Of a DNA stretch of 64,000 bases, positions 37,948 to 44,753 are shown in pieces; position 1 is the first letter of the stretch; the number at the start of each line of letters is the position of its first letter. Source of the DNA: DTWD01 sp963662965 (lineage in GTDB: Bacteria > Acidobacteriota > Vicinamibacteria > Vicinamibacterales > UBA8438). A program made the position numbers and the translations under genes. The notes below the pieces were generated by a model. It ran no database searches, was not told where the DNA came from, and saw only the letters and a list, made by a program, of their open reading frames with translations. The stretch spans positions 1,984,001 to 2,048,000 of the forward strand of contig OY759970.1 of the NCBI GenBank assembly GCA_963662965.1. Direction: 5' to 3'.

Positions 37948-38301
37948 ATGCCTCTCTACGAATACGAGTGCGACGACTGCAGAGGCCGCTTCGAGCGGAT
38001 CCAGAAGTTCTCCGACCCGCTGGTCGAGACCTGTCCGACATGTGGCGGCGCGACCCACAAGCTGCCGTCGTCGCCGGCCATCCAGTTCAAAGGCACCGGC
38101 TGGTACGTCACCGACTACGCAAAGAAGCCGAGCCCCGGTCAGGGGGATGGAGAGAGCCAGGGATCGAAGGACGCGGACTCAAAGTCGTCCGCGTCTTCAT
38201 CAGACTCGTCGTCGAAGGAGACGAAGAGCTCGTCCAAGACGGCAGAGTCCGGCAAGTCCTCAGCGTCTTCGTCCTCGTCTTCGTCAGACGCGCCCAAGTA
38301 G
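37948..38301 (+). CDS. FmdB-family zinc-ribbon protein with Ser-rich tail
   Basis: The 117-residue product begins MPLYEYECDDCRGRFERIQK and has four zinc-binding cysteines (C8, C11, C29, C32; CPTCGG). This is the FmdB regulatory-protein domain (PF09723). From about residue 62 the sequence is low-complexity and rich in Ser, Lys and Asp (for example SSASSSDSSSKETKSSSKTA). The role is unknown; FmdB proteins are proposed regulators. The last 18 bp overlap the convergent galU gene. Confidence 0.85.
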   Translation: MPLYEYECDDCRGRFERIQKFSDPLVETCPTCGGATHKLPSSPAIQFKGTGWYVTDYAKKPSPGQGDGESQGSKDADSKSSASSSDSSSKETKSSSKTAESGKSSASSSSSSSDAPK

Positions 38302-39165
38302 ACGTTCGAGCTCGGCCCGCAGCGCCGGTTCGAAATCCGGCCGCTTGAGCGCGAAGTGCAGCGTCGCCTTGAGATAGCCGAGCTTGCTGCCGGCATCGAA
38401 CCGGGTGCCGGCGAGCACGCAGGCGTGAATCGGGCGGGTGGCGAGCAACCCTCGCAATCCGTCGGTCAGTTGAATCTCGGCGCCAGCGCCGGCGCCCGTC
38501 GCCTCGAGCATCTCGAAGACATCGGGGGTCAGGATGTACCGGCCGATGATGGCGAGATCGGACGGCGCGTCTTCAGGGTCGGGTTTCTCGACGAGATCGG
38601 TGACACGCACGACGCCGTCGTGCACCGGCTCCGCGGCGATGATGCCGTACTGGCGCACGGCGGCGCGGGGGACCGGCTCGACCAGCAGCACCGGGCCGGC
38701 GACCTCGGCGAAGACGTCAAGCATCTGCCGCAGCGCCGGCGGATCGGCGTCAACCACATCATCGGGCAGCATGACGGCGAACGGCGCATCGCCGACGGCG
38801 TCCTTGCCGCAGCGCACCGCGTGTCCAAGGCCGAGGGGCTCGGGCTGCGGGATCGACGTGACGTCGGCCATGGCGGACAGGGCGCGGACCATGGCGAGCA
38901 GCTCCACCTTGCCGCGCTCAGCCAGGACCGCTTCGAGCGACGGATCAGTCGCAAAATGCGCCGCGGTGAGTGTGTTCCCAGGATTGGTCACCAGTACGAC
39001 TCGACGAATTCCGGAGCGGACGGCCTCTTCGACGCCGATTTGAATGATGGGCCGGTCGACGATCGGAAGCAGCTCTTTTGGGAACACCTTCGTCGCCGGC
39101 ATCATCCGAGTACCGAGCCCGGCGGTCGGTACTAGAAGAGTCTCGACGAATCCGCTCGTCGTCAT
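38284..39165 (-). CDS. galU: UTP-glucose-1-phosphate uridylyltransferase
   Basis: A 293-residue nucleotidyltransferase. The N-terminal motif LLVPTAGLGTRMMPATKVFP followed by KELLPIVDRPIIQ is the GalU signature; VMLPDDVVDADPPALRQM and YIL-type blocks (IIGRYILTPDVFEMLE) follow. It makes UDP-glucose for glycan and trehalose pathways. It reads opposite to fmdB and overlaps that gene's Ser-rich tail by 18 bp. It is divergent from serS, with 26 bp between the starts, so both promoters must lie close together or inside the flanking genes. Confidence 0.94.
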   Translation of the reverse strand: MTTSGFVETLLVPTAGLGTRMMPATKVFPKELLPIVDRPIIQIGVEEAVRSGIRRVVLVTNPGNTLTAAHFATDPSLEAVLAERGKVELLAMVRALSAMADVTSIPQPEPLGLGHAVRCGKDAVGDAPFAVMLPDDVVDADPPALRQMLDVFAEVAGPVLLVEPVPRAAVRQYGIIAAEPVHDGVVRVTDLVEKPDPEDAPSDLAIIGRYILTPDVFEMLEATGAGAGAEIQLTDGLRGLLATRPIHACVLAGTRFDAGSKLGYLKATLHFALKRPDFEPALRAELERLLGRV

Positions 39166-39191
39166 GCGGCCTTGGATCGTATCATCCTCCG

Positions 39192-40517
39192 ATGCTCGAC
39201 CCGACTCTCCTCCGTGAACGACTCGATGACGTGCGTGCGCGTCTCAGCACACGCGGCGACGATCTGACTGACGATCTCGCGCAGCTTGCACGGCTCGACA
39301 CGGAACGTCGCGCCCTACTCCCGGTGTTGGAGTCCGCACGTCGCGCCCGCAAGGATGTGGGCGAGCAGATCGCCCAGGCGAAGAAGGCCGGCGAGTCGGC
39401 CGGCGACCTCGACCAACCCGACCAACTTGACCAACTCGACCACTTTATTCGGGCCGGGCAGGAGCACGGCATTCTGATCAAGGAGCACGAGGCCAAGCTC
39501 GAAGCGGTGGAAACCGAGCGCAACGCTCTCGCGCTCACGCTGCCGAATCTGCCGCACGACAGCGTGCCGACCGGGACCTCGGAGGCTGACAACGTCGAGA
39601 TGCGCCGGCACGGCGAGCCGCCCACCTTCGACTTCGAGCCGAAGGCGCACTGGGACATCGGTCCCGCGCTCGGCATCCTCGACTTCGAACGCGCCGCCAA
39701 GCTGGCGGGGGCCCGGTTCTCGGTGCTGACCGGCGCCGGCGCGCGTCTCGCCCGCGCGCTCATCAACTTCATGCTTGACCTCCACACCGGCGAGCATGGC
39801 TACACCGAAGTGGCACCGCCCGTCCTCGTCAACGCCGCTGCGTTGACCGGCACCGGCAACCTGCCGAAGTTCGAAGCCGACCTGTTCAAGGTAGTGGGGG
39901 ACTGGGACCTTTATTTAATACCGACCGCCGAAGTGCCCCTCTGCAACCTCCATCGCGGTGAGATCCTCGACGGCCGGGCCCTACCCGTGCGCTACGTCGC
40001 CTCTACGCCGTGCTTTCGGAGTGAAGCCGGGTCCTACGGCAAGGATGTGCGCGGCTTGATCCGGCAGCATCAGTTCGACAAGGTCGAGTTGGTGGCGTAC
40101 GCCGCGCCCGAGCAGTCGGAGCACGTACACGAGACGCTGACCCAGCATGCCGAGGAGGTTCTCAAGAGGCTCGGCTTGCCGTATCGCACGATGCTGCTCT
40201 GCACTGGAGACATGGGCTTTGCGTCGGCGAAGACCTACGACCTCGAAGTCTGGCTGCCAGGCCAGGATGGCTACCGGGAGATCTCCAGCTGCAGCAATAC
40301 CGAGGCGTTCCAAGCCCGCCGGGCCGGCATCCGCTTTCGCCGGGACGGCAAGAAAGGCAAGCCGGAGTACGTCCACACGCTCAACGGCTCCGGCGTCGCC
40401 GTCGGTCGCGCGTTGCTGGCGATCCTCGAGAATTTCCAGCAGCGTGACGGATCGGTCGTGATCCCGCTGGTGTTGCGCCCGTACATGCGCGACCTCGAGG
40501 TGATCGAGCCGGTGTAG
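39192..40517 (+). CDS. serS: Seryl-tRNA synthetase
   Basis: A 441-residue class II synthetase. I start it at ATG 39192 (MLDPTLLRERLDDVRARLST); the upstream frame is a shadow of galU. The N-terminal coiled-coil arm is followed by motif 2 YVASTPCFRSEAGSYGKDVRG and motif 3 TLNGSGVAVGRALLAILENF. The arm carries an unusual stretch of three-residue repeats, LDQPDQLDQLDH, encoded by near-perfect 9-bp repeats (39410-39442). A tRNA-Ser gene follows 191 bp downstream on the same strand. Confidence 0.96.
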   Translation: MLDPTLLRERLDDVRARLSTRGDDLTDDLAQLARLDTERRALLPVLESARRARKDVGEQIAQAKKAGESAGDLDQPDQLDQLDHFIRAGQEHGILIKEHEAKLEAVETERNALALTLPNLPHDSVPTGTSEADNVEMRRHGEPPTFDFEPKAHWDIGPALGILDFERAAKLAGARFSVLTGAGARLARALINFMLDLHTGEHGYTEVAPPVLVNAAALTGTGNLPKFEADLFKVVGDWDLYLIPTAEVPLCNLHRGEILDGRALPVRYVASTPCFRSEAGSYGKDVRGLIRQHQFDKVELVAYAAPEQSEHVHETLTQHAEEVLKRLGLPYRTMLLCTGDMGFASAKTYDLEVWLPGQDGYREISSCSNTEAFQARRAGIRFRRDGKKGKPEYVHTLNGSGVAVGRALLAILENFQQRDGSVVIPLVLRPYMRDLEVIEPV

Positions 40518-40708
40518 AGCGTGATGGCGACGCCCACGCCCCCTACACGATGCGTACTTCGTGTTCTCGATCATGCGAGCGCCCGATCAGGTGGACGCCA
40601 TGAACGGTGAGCCGCGACGCCCGCGACGCGATACGGGAGTCTGCGTAGTCGAACCGAGCTAAACTCGGTGCTGCGGCAATCGACGGCGTCACGCCTCGAT
40701 TCCGTTTC

Positions 40709-40798
40709 GGAGGGATGGCCGAGCGGTCGAAGGCGGCGGTCTTGAAAACCGTTAGCGGGGAAACTCGCTCCTGGGTTCGAATCCCAGTCCCTCCGCCA
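40709..40798 (+). tRNA. tRNA-Ser (anticodon TGA)
   Basis: A 90-nt class II tRNA. The acceptor stem is GGAGGGA / TCCCTCC with discriminator G (40795) and an encoded CCA (40796-40798). The anticodon loop CTTGAAA (40741-40747) is closed by a 5-bp stem with one G-U pair and gives anticodon TGA at 40743-40745, reading UCA. A long variable arm (GCGGGGAAACTCGC) and T loop GGTTCGAATCC are present. It lies just downstream of the gene for its own synthetase. Confidence 0.97.
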
Positions 40799-41577
40799 CT
40801 AACGTTAGGTGACAGAGTAGCTTGCGGCCTGCCGACGCAGGTCCGCGTCACCAGAACGGGAGCGGGCGTCGTCATGGGTCGCGTGGGCCGATGGCTATCT
40901 TCACCGGCGCGATCCGGCAGCGATTCCCTTCTTCACTCCAATAGCGAGACCGAAAACCAGTCTTTCAGCTCCTATGCATGGAGCGGGTGCGGCGAATGGG
41001 ATGAGTGGTTGCCATTGTGGGGATCGTAATTCGCTATCCGCCTCGGTGAGCCTGCCGGTGGCCGCATGCCCTCATAGTGTTCGCCAACCTGAATGCTTCG
41101 ACGGGGAGACTCTAGGAGCGCGGATATGACATTGACGATGGTGGCAAGAAACCTCGTAACAAGGGGTTGATTCGCCAATAGAATCCTGATTGAGTCGTCC
41201 CACACCTGCATTCTGGGACGGCACAGATGCCACAGAGAGAGTCATGGGAGGGCGGAGGCGCGTGAGACAGAGACGTTTGTCGAACAGCATGTCGCGCCGC
41301 TTTTTTACGGGAACACAGTTCGTGATGGTGACGCTCACGAAGCGTTCGAGGGGGATCAGGACTTCTGGAATAGCTCTGAGCATCTTGGCTTGGCCTCGGT
41401 CAGCCTGAACAGATTCCGCTTAACGGATTGGTTCCCGCGAGCACCCGGCGTCTACTGGTTGCCTCGCGGTGCTGGTGCGAGGAAAAGCACGTGGGCAAGT
41501 TCTACGGGTTCAAACCGTTGTGGACCAATGGAAGTTGTGAGAGAAGAGAGGCTTTGCCGCCCTGGGAGGAGGTTCCC
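40799..41577. other. Gene-poor stretch between tRNA-Ser and the IS remnant
   Basis: About 780 bp with no supportable gene. Short open frames show no recognisable domain. Base composition is less GC-rich than most of the window. It may hold the left end of the IS whose orfA starts at 41578, but I could not find matching inverted repeats. The tRNA 3' end could be an integration target, yet I see no direct repeat of it downstream. Confidence 0.5.
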
Positions 41578-42003
41578 ATGAGCACGGCGAAGTCAGCAGA
41601 GAAGGTCGTCCAAGACATCCGGCGGAAGACGCGCCGGCGGTTCTCGGCGGAAGAGAAGATCCGGATCGTCCTCGAAGGCCTGCGGGGCGAGGAGAGCATT
41701 GCGGCGCTGTGTCGTCGCGACGGCCTGAACCCCAATCTGTATTACCGCTGGAGCAAGGAGTTTCTGGAAGCCGGCAAGAAACGGCTAGTGGGAGACACGA
41801 CCCGTGAGGCAACGTCGACCGAAGTCGGTGCGCTCCGCAAGGAAGTAGCGCCGCTGAAGCAGGTTGTGGCCGAGTGCGGCCTGGGAGACACGACCCGTGA
41901 GGCAACGTCGACCGAAGTCGGTGCGCTCCGCAAGGAAGTAGCGCCGCTGAAGCAGGTTGTGGCCGAGTGCGGCCTCGAGAATCGGCTACTCAAAAAAAGC
42001 GTG
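41578..42003 (+). pseudogene. IS3-family transposase OrfA, truncated element with internal duplication
   Basis: From ATG 41578, with GGAGGAGG 5 nt upstream, the frame encodes an IS3-type OrfA: a helix-turn-helix (RRRFSAEEKIRIVLEGLRGE, then ESIAALCRRDGLNPNLYYRW), then a leucine-zipper-like segment ending LENRLLKKSV. The segment GDTTREATSTEVGALRKEVA plus PLKQVVAECGL (31 residues) is present twice in tandem. After about 42003 the frame leaves IS sequence, and the DDE-carrying OrfB is missing, so the element cannot move on its own. It abuts a broken MFS-type gene on the other strand. Confidence 0.8.
41790..41975 (+). repeat. Perfect 93-bp tandem duplication inside orfA
   Basis: 41790-41882 and 41883-41975 are identical over the whole 93-bp unit. 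The unit is a multiple of three, so the frame is kept and 31 residues of the zipper-like region are doubled. Perfect identity suggests a recent event or an assembly artefact. Confidence 0.9.
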
Positions 42004-42028
42004 ACGGCCTTCGACTCGAGGCCGTCAC
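41992..42028 (+). promoter_or_regulatory. Possible -1 frameshift signal: A7G run and hairpin
   Basis: AAAAAAAG at 41992-41999 contains the A AAA AAG heptamer typical of IS3-family OrfA-OrfB frameshifting, and a 10-bp stem GTGACGGCCT / AGGCCGTCAC (42001-42010, 42019-42028; 8-nt loop) follows at once. The A run lies before the stem and there is no T run after it, so it does not look like a terminator. OrfB is gone, so any function is lost here; the hairpin may also be a junction product. Confidence 0.45.
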
Positions 42029-42388
42029 GTGAGACGCACGGCCGGGGTGTCGACCGAGACCAGCTTCCACGAGCTGGCCGGCGTGATCGGTAGCTGCGAG
42101 AGGGCGGCGAGCAGCGGCCCGAGGTGCACGACGGCCTGCGCGCGTGGGGTGAGACGGCGCATGCTCACGTGGGCGTATCCGTAACCTGCGAGCAGCAGCG
42201 TCTGGAAGAACAGCATGCAGGTCGACCAGACCGTCGGGCCGCTGCCGAACCACGGGAGGATGTACTTGGCGACCAGCGGGCTGGACCTGGAAGAACAGGA
42301 ACGCGCCGGCGAAGATGGTGACCGCGTATGGCAGCGCTCGTCGAGCGGTCACGTACTCCAGCGGGGAGCGATGCGAGCACGACCGCAA
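42029..42388 (-). pseudogene. Fragment of a fused MFS / spermidine-synthase-like membrane protein
   Basis: On the minus strand one frame gives ALPYAVTIFAGAFLFFQVQP and the next gives PLVAKYILPWFGSGPTVW, then STCMLFFQTLLLAGYGYAHV and SSWKLVSVDTPAVRL. Together these match the N-terminal membrane part of fused MFS/spermidine-synthase proteins. The frames join at a GGG run (42278-42280), where one extra base breaks the gene. The reading stops at the junction with IS sequence near 42028, so the rest of the gene, including the synthase domain, is lost. Confidence 0.72.
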
Positions 42389-42500
42389 CTATCAGGAATA
42401 GTAACCGAGCGACGCGCGTTCGCGGATGCCCGGCGCGGTGGGCAAGCGTCCGACCGGCGCTGCCAGCGGCTCGGTCGGCTCAACGTAGAATGGGGTGACC

Positions 42501-43058
42501 ATGACCGCCACACATCTCAGCCACGAAGAGCGTCAGAAAGCGGTCACGCTGCTGAGGGAATCCCGCGATGCGCTGCTCGCGGCAGTCGAGCCGCTGACCG
42601 ATGCCCAGTGGTCCTATCGGCAGAGCACCGACCGCTGGACGATTGGCGAGAACGTCGAGCACCTCGGTCTCGTCGAGCGAAGCCTGTTCGGTCAGGTGAG
42701 ACGGGCACTCGGGAAATCGGCGAATCCGGAGTGGGAAGCGGCGACCGCCGGTAAGGAAACGGTGCTCAAAGAGAAGCTGCTCGACCGCTCGACCGGGCGT
42801 GACGCACCCGGCCCCGTCGTCCCGTCAGGAGAGGTCGACCGTGCCGCGGCGCTTCGCGTGTTTCGCGAGCGACGCGAACGTTCGCTCCGCTTCGCCACCG
42901 AAGCGGCCGAGCCGCTCAAAGCACATACGGCGGACCACCGCCGCCCGATCTACGGCACGCTCAACGCATATCAGTGGCTCCTCTTCATCGGCTACCACAC
43001 GATGCGGCACGTCGAGCAGATTGCCGACGTGAAGTGCGCCCCCGACTTTCCTTTTTAG
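42501..43058 (+). CDS. DinB-superfamily protein
   Basis: A 185-residue four-helix-bundle protein starting MTATHLSHEERQKAVTLLRE. DinB-type features are W-rich turns (LTDAQWSYRQSTDRWTIGEN), the histidine in VEHLGLVERSLF and the closing histidine in GYHTMRHVEQI; these three His positions usually bind a metal. The biochemical role is unknown, though many members act as metal-dependent thiol S-transferases. A GTG two codons earlier (42495) is an alternative start. Its TAG stop (43056-43058) is part of the tail of a GC-rich hairpin repeat. Confidence 0.85.
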   Translation: MTATHLSHEERQKAVTLLRESRDALLAAVEPLTDAQWSYRQSTDRWTIGENVEHLGLVERSLFGQVRRALGKSANPEWEAATAGKETVLKEKLLDRSTGRDAPGPVVPSGEVDRAAALRVFRERRERSLRFATEAAEPLKAHTADHRRPIYGTLNAYQWLLFIGYHTMRHVEQIADVKCAPDFPF

Positions 43059-43147
43059 ACGGGGTCTGCGACCCCGAACCCCGCCGCCGTCACTCGCGGG
43101 GCCCTCTCGCCCCGCGCCGTTCCGGCGGGGGCGCGCTGTGCGCGCCC
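43057..43147 (+). repeat. GC-rich three-hairpin repeat, copy R2
   Basis: Starts with AGAC after the T of the dinB stop, then H1 GGGGTC-TGC-GACCCC (43061-43075), CGAACCC, an H2 region with GCGGGG...CCCCGC arms, and H3 GGGCGCGC-TGT-GCGCGCCC (43129-43147). It overlaps the stop codon of the DinB gene. Confidence 0.75.
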
Positions 43148-43182
43148 TTGTTCGTATCTAACAAGATCGAAACCTCGGCCAC

Positions 43183-43292
43183 GTGAGCGAACGGAGTGGG
43201 GCGAGAGGGGTCCCCGCGAGTGAGCGAGCCAGGGGGGCAGGGGGAAGCGCGCGAGACTCAGTTATGTGGTCGAGGGCGATATTCCCCCAGTC
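43183..43292 (-). repeat. Related GC-rich repeat half, copy R2b, with GATATTCCCC module
   Basis: Runs opposite to R2: GTGAGCGAACGGAGTGGGGC, then GGTCCCCGCGAG, then a CAGGGGGAAGCGCGCGAG block and GAGGGCGATATTCCCCC. The last two blocks recur, reversed, at 48064-48120 and 49617-49680. This copy is more diverged than R2. Confidence 0.55.
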
Positions 43293-43317
43293 TGGAGATG
43301 GTTCCCGTCGGTCGGTA

Positions 43318-44634
43318 TTAATTTCCAACTCCGGGGACTGTATTGCCGGCGATCCAGACCGACTCGATCGTGTGGCTGTCGGCGATGTTATTCGCCGGAT
43401 TTCCGGTGTAGACGACGAAGTCGGCCCACTTGCCGGCGGACAAGGTGCCGAGGTCATCGAGGTCCATGCACGCGGCGGCGTCACCGGTCGACGCCACGAT
43501 CGCTTGCATCGGCGTCAGGCCCGAGTCGACCATCAGGTCGAGCTCGCCGTGCTCGAAGTACCCCTGGAATCGGGCCGCGGGTCCGGTGTCGGTACCCATC
43601 GCGATCCGTATACCGGCGTCGGAAAGCGCCTTGAGGTTCTGCTTCGCAACCTCCAGCTGGGCTTTGTAGGTCTGTGCGCTCTGGCTGTTCTGGACCCGCT
43701 CCTGATACTCCGGCGCTTCGAGTGCGGCGAGGACGGCCGGGTCGGCGTTCTTGGTGAAGAAGGGGTCGTCGAACCAGTCGGGCCGCTCTTCGTAGACGAA
43801 GGTCGACACTTCGCGCATCAGCGTGGGACAGACACACGTATCGTTTGCCTGGAGGAGATCGATCAGCTCGTCGTCCACCGGCTCGTCACGCACGCTGTGG
43901 GCCACGAAGTCGGCGCCGGCGTTGAGGAGCCCCTTCGCATCGTCGAGGTAGTAGAGGTGTGCCATCAGCTTCAGATCGCGGGCGTGGGCTGCATCGATGA
44001 CCGCCTTGTAGATGTCCGGCGGCATCTTCTGAGTGTTGCCGAGATTGTCGTCGACGCGAATCTTGATGTAGTCGACGTTCATGTCGGCGGCGGCATTCAC
44101 GCGCTCGGCCGCTTGCTCGGGCGAGTCGGCCACGATCACCGGCCCGGCGACGCGCAGACGCGCATGCGTCAGGTCGGTCCCTTCGCGGTCGCGCACCGCG
44201 ATCCCCTCGGGACCGTCGCCGCCGAGGCTGACGACGGTCGTCACGCCGTAGCGCGCGTAGAGCGAGAGCTGACTCGCGACGTGATCCTCGGTGTAGAACG
44301 ACGGATCGGCTTCGAGTCCGCGTACGTTGTTGATATGGCCATGCGCGTTGATGAGGCCAGGCGTGACCGTGCGGCCAGAGAGGTCGACCGTCGACGCGTC
44401 GTCCGGCACGCTCACGGCGTCGCTCGATCCAACGGCCTCGATCCGTCCGTCTCGGACCACCATCGTGCCGTTCTCGATGGTGGCGCCGTCACCGACGATG
44501 AGGCGCGCTCCGGTGAACGCCGTCAGGCCGGGCGTTGGCTCGACGGGACGGGCTCCGTCCGGCTCGGGCGCACCACAGGCGGCAAGCCCCAACACCAGGG
44601 CGCCGACCCACGCGATTCTTCCGTCACTCTTCAT
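43318..44634 (-). CDS. Amidohydrolase-family lipoprotein
   Basis: I start it at ATG 44634 (MKSDGRIAWVGALVLGLAAC); the longer frame runs through a repeat. The 438-residue product has a lipobox LGLAAC with Cys20. The core is an imidazolonepropionase-like amidohydrolase: VTPGLINAHGHINNVRG gives the HxH metal ligands, with LMAHLYYLDDAKGLLNAGAD and DFVAHSVRDE, and IAMGTDTGPAARFQGYFEHG carrying the conserved Asp. It probably hydrolyses an amide, peptide or lactone in the periplasm; the substrate is not evident. Confidence 0.88.
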   Translation of the reverse strand: MKSDGRIAWVGALVLGLAACGAPEPDGARPVEPTPGLTAFTGARLIVGDGATIENGTMVVRDGRIEAVGSSDAVSVPDDASTVDLSGRTVTPGLINAHGHINNVRGLEADPSFYTEDHVASQLSLYARYGVTTVVSLGGDGPEGIAVRDREGTDLTHARLRVAGPVIVADSPEQAAERVNAAADMNVDYIKIRVDDNLGNTQKMPPDIYKAVIDAAHARDLKLMAHLYYLDDAKGLLNAGADFVAHSVRDEPVDDELIDLLQANDTCVCPTLMREVSTFVYEERPDWFDDPFFTKNADPAVLAALEAPEYQERVQNSQSAQTYKAQLEVAKQNLKALSDAGIRIAMGTDTGPAARFQGYFEHGELDLMVDSGLTPMQAIVASTGDAAACMDLDDLGTLSAGKWADFVVYTGNPANNIADSHTIESVWIAGNTVPGVGN

Positions 44635-44639
44635 GTCAT

Positions 44640-44735
44640 ACCCCACCGGGGCTGACTGCCCCGGACTCCGTCGCCGCCACTCGTGGGGACCCCATCGCCC
44701 CACTCCGTGCCGGCGGGGGCGCGCCGTGCGCGCCC
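44640..44735 (+). repeat. GC-rich three-hairpin repeat, copy R3
   Basis: H1 GGGGC-TGACT-GCCCC (44648-44662), H2 inner stem GTGGGG...CCCCAC, outer CGCCGCCAC...GTGCCGGCGG, and H3 GGGCGCGC-CGT-GCGCGCCC (44717-44735). Compared with R2, H1 changes GGGGTC/GACCCC to GGGGC/GCCCC and H2 changes GCGGGG/CCCCGC to GTGGGG/CCCCAC, both keeping pairing. It fills the gap between the UPF0182 and amidohydrolase genes. Confidence 0.75.
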
Positions 44736-44753
44736 TGCCCAGTTAGTGTTGCG

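Noticed and set aside
40543..40875. Minus-strand frame with GGGTGIRTQERVSPLTVFKT
   Set aside because: This is the well-known spurious protein read from the antisense strand of a tRNA-Ser gene.
41072..41383. Minus-strand frame between tRNA-Ser and the IS remnant
   Set aside because: No domain, no ribosome-binding site, and no similarity that I recognise; probably chance.
42001..42028. 10-bp hairpin as a transcription terminator
   Set aside because: No T tract follows on either strand; the poly-A lies before the stem, which better fits an IS frameshift signal or a junction product.
40796..43317. tRNA-Ser-integrated genomic island with att repeats
   Set aside because: The region holds IS debris, but I found no direct repeat of the tRNA 3' end and no integrase gene.
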